Positions 55,296 to 63,148 of a stretch of DNA of 64,000 bases are shown here, piece by piece. The notes under the pieces were generated by a model. That model was given only the letters and a program-made list of their open reading frames with translations. It searched no databases and had not been told where the DNA came from. This DNA comes from Lasioglossum baleicum. Its lineage: Eukaryota > Arthropoda > Insecta > Hymenoptera > Halictidae. A program made the position numbers and the translations under genes. Every line of letters starts with the position of its first letter. The first letter of the stretch is position 1. The stretch is from positions 1-64,000 of the forward strand of contig NW_027469322.1 of assembly GCF_051020765.1 (NCBI RefSeq), given 5' to 3'.

Positions 55296-57066
55296 GCGTA
55301 ATGCGTTAAGCGTTATGCGATATGCGATATGCGTTATGCGTTATGCGTTAATCGTTAAGCGTTATGCGTTATGCGCTATGCGGTATGCGTTATTCGTTAT
55401 GCGTTATGCGTTATGCGTTATGCGTTATGCGTTATTCGTTAAGCGTTATGCGTTATGCGTTATGCGTTATGCGTTATGCGTTATGCGTTATGCGTTATGC
55501 GTTATGCGTTATGCGTTATGCGTTATGCGTTATGCGTTATGCGTTATGCGTTATGCGTTATGCGTTATGCGTTATGCGTTATGCGTTATGCGTTATGGGT
55601 TATTCGTTATGCGTCATGCGTTATGCATTATGCGTTATGCGTTATTCGTTATGCGTCATGCGTTATCCGTTATGCGTAATGCTTTATGCGTTATGCGTTA
55701 TTCGTTAAGCGTTATGCGTTATGCGTTATGCGTTATGCGTTATGCGTTATGCGTTATGCGTTATGCGTTATGCGTTATGCGTTATGCGTTATGCGTTATG
55801 CGTTATGCGTTATGCGTTATGCGTTATGCGTTATGCGTTATGCGTTATGCGTTATGCGTTATGCGTTATGCGTTATGCGTTATGCGTTATGCGTTATGCG
55901 TTATGCGTTATGCGTAATGCGTTATGCGTTATGCGTTATGCGTTATGCGCGATGCGTTATGCGTTATGCGTTATGCGTTATGCGTTATGCGTTATGCGTT
56001 ATGCGTTATGCGTTATGCGTTATGCGTTATGCGTTATGCGTTATGCGTTATGCGTTATGCGTTATGCGTTATGCGTTATGCGTTATGCGTTATGCGTTAT
56101 GCGTTATGCGTTATGCGTTATGCGTTATGCGTTATGCGTTATGCGTTATGCGTTATGCGTTATGCGTAATGCGTTAAGCGTTATGCGATATGCGATATGC
56201 GTTATGCGTTATGCGTTAATCGTTAAGCGTTATGCGTTATGCGCTATGCGGTATGCGTTATTCGTTATGCGTTATGCGTTATGCGTTATGCGTTATGCGT
56301 TATTCGTTAAGCGTTATGCGTTATGCGTTATGCGTTATGCGTTATGCGTTATGCGTTATGCGTTATGCGTTATGCGTTATGCGTTATGCGTTATGCGTTA
56401 TGCGTTATGCGTTATGCGTTATGCGTTATGCGTTATGCGTTATGCGTTATGCGTTATGCGTTATGCGTTATGCGTTATGGGTTATTCGTTATGCGTCATG
56501 CGTTATGCATTATGCGTTATGCGTTATTCGTTATGCGTCATGCGTTATCCGTTATGCGTAATGCTTTATGCGTTATGCGTTATTCGTTAAGCGTTATGCG
56601 TTATGCGTTATGCGTTATGCGTTATGCGTTATGCGTTATGCGTTATGCGTTATGCGTTATGCGTTATGCGTTATGGGTTATGCGTTATGCGTTATGCGTT
56701 ATGCGTTATGCGTTATGCGTTATGCGTTATGCGTTATGCGTTATGCGTTATGCGTTATGCGTTATGCGTTATGCGTTATGCGTTATGCGTTATGCGTTAT
56801 GCGTTATGCGTTATGCGTTATGCGTTATGCGTTATGCGTTATGCGTTATGCGTTATGCGTTATGCGTTATGCGTTATGCGTTATGCGTTATGCGTTATGC
56901 GTTATGCGTTATGCGTTATGCGTTATGCGTTATGCGTTATGCGTTATGCGTTATGCGTTATGCGTTATGCGTTATGCGTTATGGGTTATTCGTTATGCGT
57001 CATGCGTTATGCATTATGCGTTATGCGTTATTCGTTATGCGTCATGCGTTATCCGTTATGCGTTAA
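55296..57066 (+). repeat. Tandem duplication with ~868-base period
   Basis: Module B (55296, 56164), TCGTTAA, GCATTAT with the GCGTAAT-GCTTTAT right half (55625, 56507), and TCGTTAA recur in order with offsets 868 and 882. In the first copy a GCGCGAT (55949) follows. In the second a GGGTTAT unit (56674) and a long perfect run lead into the next module C. Confidence 0.82.
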
Positions 57067-60000
57067 TCGTTAAGCGTTATGCGTTATGCGCTATGCGGTA
57101 TGCGTTATTCGTTATGCGTTATGCGTTATGCGTTACGCGTTATGCGTTACGCGTTATGCGTTACGCGTTACGCGTTATGCGTTATGCGTTATGCGTTATG
57201 CGTTATGCGTTATGCGTTATGCGTTATGCGTTATGCGTTATGCGTTATGCGTTATGCGTTATGCGTTATGCGTTATGCGTTATGCGTTATGCGTTATGCG
57301 TTATGCGTTATGCGTTATGCGTTATGCGTTATGCGTTATGCGTTATGCGTTATGCGTTATGCGTTATGCGTTATGCGTTATGCGTTATGCGTTATGCGTT
57401 ATGCGTTATGCGTTATGCGTTATGCGTTATGCGTTATGCGTTATGCGTTATGCGTTATGCGTTATGCGTTATGGGTTATTCGTTATGCGTCATGCGTTAT
57501 GCATTATGCGTTATGCGTTATGCGATATGCGATATGCGTTATGCGTTATGCGTTAATCGTTAAGCGTTATGCGTTATGCGCTATGCGGTATGCGTTATTC
57601 GTTATGCGTTATGCGTTATGCGTTATGCGTTATGCGTTATTCGTTAAGCGTTATGCGTTATGCGTTATGCGTTATGCGTTATGCGTTATGCGTTATGCGT
57701 TATGCGTTATGCGTTATGCGTTATGCGTTATGCGTTATGCGTTATGCGTTATGCGTTATGCGTTATGCGTTATGCGTTATGCGTTATGCGTTATGCGTTA
57801 CGCGTTATGCGTTATGCGTTATGCGTTACGCGTTATGCGTTACGCGTTACGCGTTAGGCGTTATGCGTTATGCGTTATGCGTTATGCGTTATGCGTTATG
57901 CGTTATGCGTTATGCGTTATGCGTTATGCGTTATGCGTTATGCGTTATGCGTTATGCGTTATGGGTTATTCGTTATGCGTCATGCGTTATGCATTATGCG
58001 TTATGCGTTATGCGATATGCGATATGCGTTATGCGTTATGCGTTAATCGTTAAGCGTTATGCGTTATGCGCTATGCGGTATGCGTTATTCGTTATGCGTT
58101 ATGCGTTATGCGTTATGCGTTATGCGTTATTCGTTAAGCGTTATGCGTTATGCGTTATGCGTTATGCGTTATGCGTTATGCGTTATGCGTTATGCGTTAT
58201 GCGTTATGCGTTATGCGTTATGCGTTATGCGTTATGCGTTATGCGTTATGCGTTATGCGTTATGCGTTATGCGTTATGCGTTATGCGTTATGCGTTATGC
58301 GTTATGCGTTATGCGTTATGCGTTATGCGTTATGCGTTATGCGTTATGCGTTATGGGTTATTCGTTATGCGTCATGCGTTATGCATTATGCGTTATGCGT
58401 TATTAGTTAAGCGTTATGCGTTATGCGTTATGCGTTATGCGTTATGCGTTATGCGTTATGCGTTATGCGTTATGCGTTATGCGTTATGCGTTATGCGTTA
58501 TGGGTTATTCGTTATGCGTCATGCGTTATGCGTTATGCGTTATGCGTTATTCGTTAAGCGTTATGCGTTATGCGTTATGCGTTATGCGTTATGCGTTATG
58601 CGATATGCGTTATGCGTTATGCGTTATGCGTTATGCGTTATGCGTTATGCGTTATGCGTTATGCGTTATGCGTTATGCGTTATGCGTTATGCGTTATGCG
58701 TTATGCGTTATGCGTTATGCGTTATGCGTTATGCGTTATGCGTTATGCGTTATGCGTTATGCGTTATGCGTTATGCGTTATGCGTTATGGGTTATTCGTT
58801 ATGCGTCATGCGTTATGCATTATGCGTTATGCGTTATGCGATATGCGATATGCGTTATGCGTTATGCGTTAATCGTTAAGCGTTATGCGTTATGCGCTAT
58901 GCGGTATGCGTTATGCGTTATGCGTTATGCGTTATGCGTTATGCGTTATGCGTTATGCGTTATGCGTTATGCGTTATGCGTTATTCGTTATGCGTTATGC
59001 GTTATGCGTTACGCGTTATGCGTTATGCGTTATGCGTTACGCGTTATGAGCTATGCGTTACGCGTTATGCGTTATGCGTTATGCGTTATGCGTTATGCGT
59101 TATGCGTTATGCGTTATGCGTTATGCGTTACGCGTTATGCGTTACGCGTTATGCGTTACGCGTTACGCGTTAGGCGTTATGCGTTATGCGTTATGCGTTA
59201 TGCGTTATGCGTTATGCGTTATGCGTTATGCGTTATGCGTTATGCGTTATGCGTTATGCGTTATGCGTTATGCGTTATGCGTTATGCGTTATGCGTTAAT
59301 CGTTAAGCGTTATGCGTTATGCGCTATGCGGTATGCGTTATTCGTTATGCGTTATGCGTTATGCGTTATGCGTTATGCGTTATTCGTTAAGCGTTATGCG
59401 TTATGCGTTATGCGTTATGCGTTATGCGTTATGCGTTATGCGTTATGCGTTATGCGTTATGCGTTATGCGTTATGCGTTATGCGTTATGCGTTATGCGTT
59501 ATGCGTTATGCGTTATGCGTTATGCGTTATGCGTTATGCGTTATGCGTTATGCGTTATGCGTTATGCGTTATGCGTTATGCGTTATGCGTTATGCGTTAT
59601 GCGTTACGCGTTATGCGTTACGCGTTATGCGTTACGCGTTACGCGTTAGGCGTTATGCGTTATGCGTTATGCGTTATGCGTTATGCGTTATGCGTTATGC
59701 GTTATGCGTTATGCGTTATGCGTTATGCGTTATGCGTTATGCGTTATGCGTTATGCGTTATGCGTTATGCGTTATGGGTTATTCGTTATGCGTCATGCGT
59801 TATGCATTATGCGTTATGCGTTATGCGATATGCGATATGCGTTATGCGTTATGCGTTAATCGTTAAGCGTTATGCGTTATGCGCTATGCGGTATGCGTTA
59901 TTCGTTATGCGTTATGCGTTATGCGTTATGCGTTATGCGTTATTCGTTAAGCGTTATGCGTTATGCGTTATGCGTTATGCGTTATGCGTTATGCGTTATG

Positions 60001-61987
60001 CGTTATGCGTTATGCGTTATGCGTTATGCGTTATGCGTTATGCGTTATGCGTTATGCGTTATGCGTTATGCGTTATGCGTTATGCGTTATGCGTTATGCG
60101 TTATGCGTTATGCGTTATGCGTTATGCGTTATGCGTTATGCGTTATGCGTTATGCGTTATGCGTTATGCGTTATGCGTTATGCGTTATGCGTTATGCGTT
60201 ATGGGTTATTCGTTATGCGTCATGCGTTATGCATTATGCGTTATGCGTTATTAGTTAAGCGTTATGCGTTATGCGTTATGCGTTATGCGTTATGCGTTAT
60301 GCGTTATGCGTTATGCGTTATGGGTTATTCGTTATGCGTCATGCGTTATGCGTTATGCGTTATGCGTTATTCGTTAAGCGTTATGCGTTATGCGTTATGC
60401 GTTATGCGTTATGCGTTATGCGTTATGCGTTATGCGTTATGCGTTATGCGTTATGCGTTATGCGTTATGCGTTATGCGTTATGCGTTATGCGTTATGCGT
60501 TATGCGTTATGCGTTATGCGTTATGCGTTATGCGTTATGCGTTATGCGTTATGCGTTATGCGTTATGCGTTATGCGTTATGCGTTATGCGTTATGCGTTA
60601 TGGGTTATTCGTTATGCGTCATGCGTTATGCATTATGCGTTATGCGTTATGCGATATGCGATATGCGTTATGCGTTATGCGTTAATCGTTAAGCGTTATG
60701 CGTTATGCGCTATGCGGTATGCGTTATTCGTTATGCGTTATGCGTTATGCGTTATGCGTTATGCGTTATTCGTTAAGCGTTATGCGTTATGCGTTATGCG
60801 TTATGCGTTATGCGTTATGCGTTATGCGTTGTGCGTTATGCGTTATGGGCTATGCGTTATGCGTTATGCGTTATGCGTTATGCGTTATGCGTTATGCGTT
60901 ATGCGTTATTCGTTATGCGTTATGCGTTATGCGTTACGCGTTATGCGTTACGCGTTACGCGTTACGCGTTACGCGTTATGCGTTATGCGTTATGCGTTAT
61001 GCGTTATGCGTTATGCGTTATGCGTTATGCGTTATGCGTTATGCGTTATGCGTTATGCGTTATGCGTTATGCGTTATGCGTTATGCGTTATGCGTTATGC
61101 GTTATGCGTTATGCGTTATGCGTTATGCGTTATGCGTTATGCGTTATGCGTTATGCGTTATGCGTTATGCGTTATGCGTTATGCGTTATGCGTTATGCGT
61201 TATGCGTTATGCGTTATGCGTTATGCGTTATGCGTTATGCGTTATGCGTTATGCGTTATGCGTTATGCGTTATGCGTTATGCGTTATGCGTTATGCGTTA
61301 TGCGTTATGCGTTATGCGTTATGCGTTATGCGTTATGCGTTATTCGTTATGCGTTATGCGTTATGCGTTACGCGTTATGCGTTATGCGTTATGCGTTACG
61401 CGTTATGAGCTATGCGTTACGCGTTATGCGATATGCGTTATGCGTTATGCGTTATGCGTTATGCGTTATGCGTCAAGCGTTATCCGTTATGCGTTATGCG
61501 TTAAGCGTCATGCGATATGCGTTATGCGTTATGCGTTATGCGTTATGCGTTATGCGTTATGCGTTATGCGTTATGCGTTATGCGTTATGCGTTATGCGTT
61601 ATGCGTTATGCGTTATGCGTTATGCGTTATGCGTTATGCGTTATGCGTTATGCGTTATGCGTTATGCGTTATGCGTTATGCGTTATGCGTTATGCGTTAT
61701 GCGTTATGCGTTATGCGTTATGCGTTATGCGTTATGCGTTATGCGTTATGCGTTATGCGTTATGCGTTATGCGTTATGCGTTATGCGTTATGCGTTATGC
61801 GTTATGCGTTATGCGTTATGCGTTATGCGTTATGCGTTATGCGTTATGCGTTATGCGTTATGCGTTATGCGTTATGCGTTATGCGTTATGCGTTATGCGT
61901 TATGCGTTATGAGTTATGCGTTATGCGTTATGCGTCATGCGTTATGCGTTATGCGTTATGCGTTATGCGTTATGCGTTATGCGTTAT

Positions 61988-63148
61988 GCGTTGTGCGTTG
62001 TGCGTTATGCGTTATGCGTCATGCGCTATGCGATATGCGTTATGCGTTATGCGCGATGCGTTATGCGTTATGCGTTATGCGTTATGAGTTATGCGTTATG
62101 CGTTATGGGTCATGCGTTATGCGTTATGCGTTATGCGATATGCGTTATGCGTTATGCGTTATGCGTTATGCGTTATGCGTTATGCGTTATGCGTTATGCG
62201 TTATGCGTTATGCGTTATGCGTTATGCGTTATGCGTTATGCGTTATGCGTTATGCGTTATGCGTTATTCGTTAAGCGTTATGCGTCATGCGCTATGCGAT
62301 ATGCGTTATGCGTTATGCGCGATGCGATATGCGTTATGCGTTATGCGTTATGAGTTATGCGTTATGCGTTATGCGTCATGCGTTATGCGTTATGCGTTAT
62401 GCGTTATGCGTTATGCGTTATGCGTTGTGCGTTGTGCGTTGTGCGTTGTGCGTTGTGCGTTGTGCGTTGTGCGTTGTGCGTTATGCGTTGTGCGTTATGC
62501 GTTATGCGTTATGCGTTATGCGTTATGCGTTAAGCGTTATGCGTTGCGCGTTACGCGTTACGCGTTACGCGTTACGAGTTATGCGTTATGCGTTTGGGCT
62601 ATTCGTTATGCGTTATGCGTTATGCGTTATGCGTTATGCGTTATGCGTTATGCGTTATGCGTTATGCGTTATGCGTTATGCGTTATGCGTCAAGCGTTAT
62701 CCGTTATGCGTTATGCGTTATGCGTTTTGCGTTATGCGTTATGCGTTATGCGTTATGCGTTATGCGTTATGCGTTATGCGTTATGCGTTATGCGTTATGC
62801 GTTATGCGTTATGCGTTATGCGTTATGCGTTATGCGTTATGCGTTATGCGTTATGCGTTATGCGTTATGCGTTATGGGCTATTCGTTATGCGTCTTGCGT
62901 TATCCGTTATGCGTTATGCGTTATCCGTTATGCGTTATGCGTTATGCGTTATGCGTTATGCGTTATGCGTCAAGCGTTATCCGTTATGCGTTATGCGTTA
63001 TGCGTTTTGCGTTATGCGTTATGCGTTATGCGTTATGCGTTGTGCGTTGTGCGTTGTGCGTTGTGCGTTGTGCGTTGTGCGTTGTGCGTTGTGCGTTGTG
63101 CGTTGTGCGTTGTGCGTTATGCGTTGTGCGTTATGCGTTATGCGTTGT
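61988..63148 (+). repeat. Expanded GCGTTGT tracts (2, 8 and 11 units)
   Basis: Runs at 61988-62001 (2), 62422-62477 (8, plus one more at 62485) and 63037-63113 (11, plus singles at 63121 and 63142). These are the longest uninterrupted runs of any variant unit in the window. They lack the GCTTTAT that follows every internal GCGTTGT tract, so they expanded separately. Confidence 0.9.

Larger units (their letters stand above)
24047..56254 (+). repeat. Module B, full 91-bp form, 14 copies
   Basis: Thirteen units long: unit 1 GCGTAAT, unit 2 GCGTTAA, units 4 and 5 GCGATAT, unit 8 GCGTTAA, unit 9 TCGTTAA, unit 12 GCGCTAT, unit 13 GCGGTAT, and the rest plain. Starts: 24047, 27610, 28401, 33497, 34274, 35786, 36556, 44445, 44963, 48869, 52187, 53468, 55296, 56164. 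Most copies are followed by a TCGTTAT unit. GCGCTAT-GCGGTAT occurs 32 times in all; the other 18 are joined to different left parts (see module C), up to 60720. A lone GCGGTAT without GCGCTAT is at 42576. Confidence 0.9.
39398..60258 (+). repeat. TAGTTAA junction units, 6 copies
   Basis: TAGTTAA units at 39398, 41372, 41967, 50080, 58404 and 60252 each follow GCATTAT by 21 bases and are the fourth alternative right half of module C. After a few plain units comes GGGTTAT-TCGTTAT-GCGTCAT again, then TCGTTAA (39398, 41967, 50080, 58404 and 60252) or a module D start (41372). Confidence 0.85.
28037..60636 (+). repeat. Module C (GCATTAT), 31 copies with four alternative right halves
   Basis: The left half is constant with few exceptions: GGGTTAT, TCGTTAT, GCGTCAT, a plain unit, GCATTAT. 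What follows is one of four things. (1) TCGTTAT-GCGTCAT-CCGTTAT-GCGTAAT-GCTTTAT, with GCATTAT at 28065, 28891, 33875, 36164, 36927, 46342, 54323, 55625, 56507 (33875 and 36164 lack two units). (2) Two GCGATAT leading into the back of module B: 38138, 38950, 40210, 42779, 46993, 50892, 57501, 57991, 58817, 59804, 60630. (3) TCGTTAT-GCGTCAT-CCGTTAT leading into the back of module B: 37683, 40539, 42352, 50486, 57011. (4) TAGTTAA: 39377, 41351, 41946, 50059, 58383, 60231. GCATTAT creates ATGCAT, which occurs nowhere else in the window. Confidence 0.9.
29185..60853 (+). repeat. Module H (GCGTTGT, two plain, GGGCTAT), 10 copies
   Basis: This is a four-unit module. GCGTTGT starts at 29185, 34169, 36451, 37172, 40420, 42982, 46587, 47196, 51095 and 60826, with GGGCTAT 21 bases later in every case. 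At 29185 and in a related copy without GCGTTGT (GGGCTAT at 53888), three plain units and GCGCTAT-GGGTTAT follow. Those last two units are identical to the end of module A, a small piece of left-family sequence in the right family. Confidence 0.87.
31957..61910 (+). repeat. Domain III: right variant family
   Basis: No GAGTTTT, GCTTTAC or CGGCTTT unit occurs in this 30 kb. The variant units instead form modules B, C, D, E and H, arranged in mosaic order and re-used in duplications with offsets of about 0.8, 1.3, 2.3, 4.4 and 8.1-8.4 kb. GCGTTAC units are present here too, often alternating with GCGTTAT, so that variant is shared with the left family. Confidence 0.85.
27337..62323 (+). repeat. 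GCGCGAT variant units
   Basis: GCGCGAT occurs singly at 27337, 29773, 33189 and 35492, in each case a few units after a GCGTAAT. It is also a fixed part of module D (for example 41505 and 41603, 44186, 49632 and 49730, 62051, 62317). All copies lie in the mosaic and right-hand domains. Confidence 0.82.
41470..62379 (+). repeat. Module D (GAGTTAT/GGGTCAT flanked by GCGCGAT)
   Basis: The full 140-base form runs GCGTCAT, GCGCTAT, GCGATAT, two plain, GCGCGAT, four plain, GAGTTAT, two plain, GGGTCAT, five plain, GCGCGAT. Full copies: 41470-41609, 44053-44192, 48484-48623, 51774-51913, 53062-53201. Partial or altered copies: 46090 (GCGTAAT in place of GGGTCAT), 49632-49736 (left part missing), 52579 (left part only), 61911, and 62016/62282, which form a 266-base tandem pair. 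The five full copies except the first follow TCGTTAA and a plain unit. Confidence 0.87.

Noticed and set aside
57095..58081. Two equal 490-base steps between GCGGTAT units (57095, 57585, 58075) as a tandem repeat
   Set aside because: GCGTTAC clusters sit at different places inside the two intervals (about 57134 and 57799), so the equal spacing is coincidental and not a copied unit.
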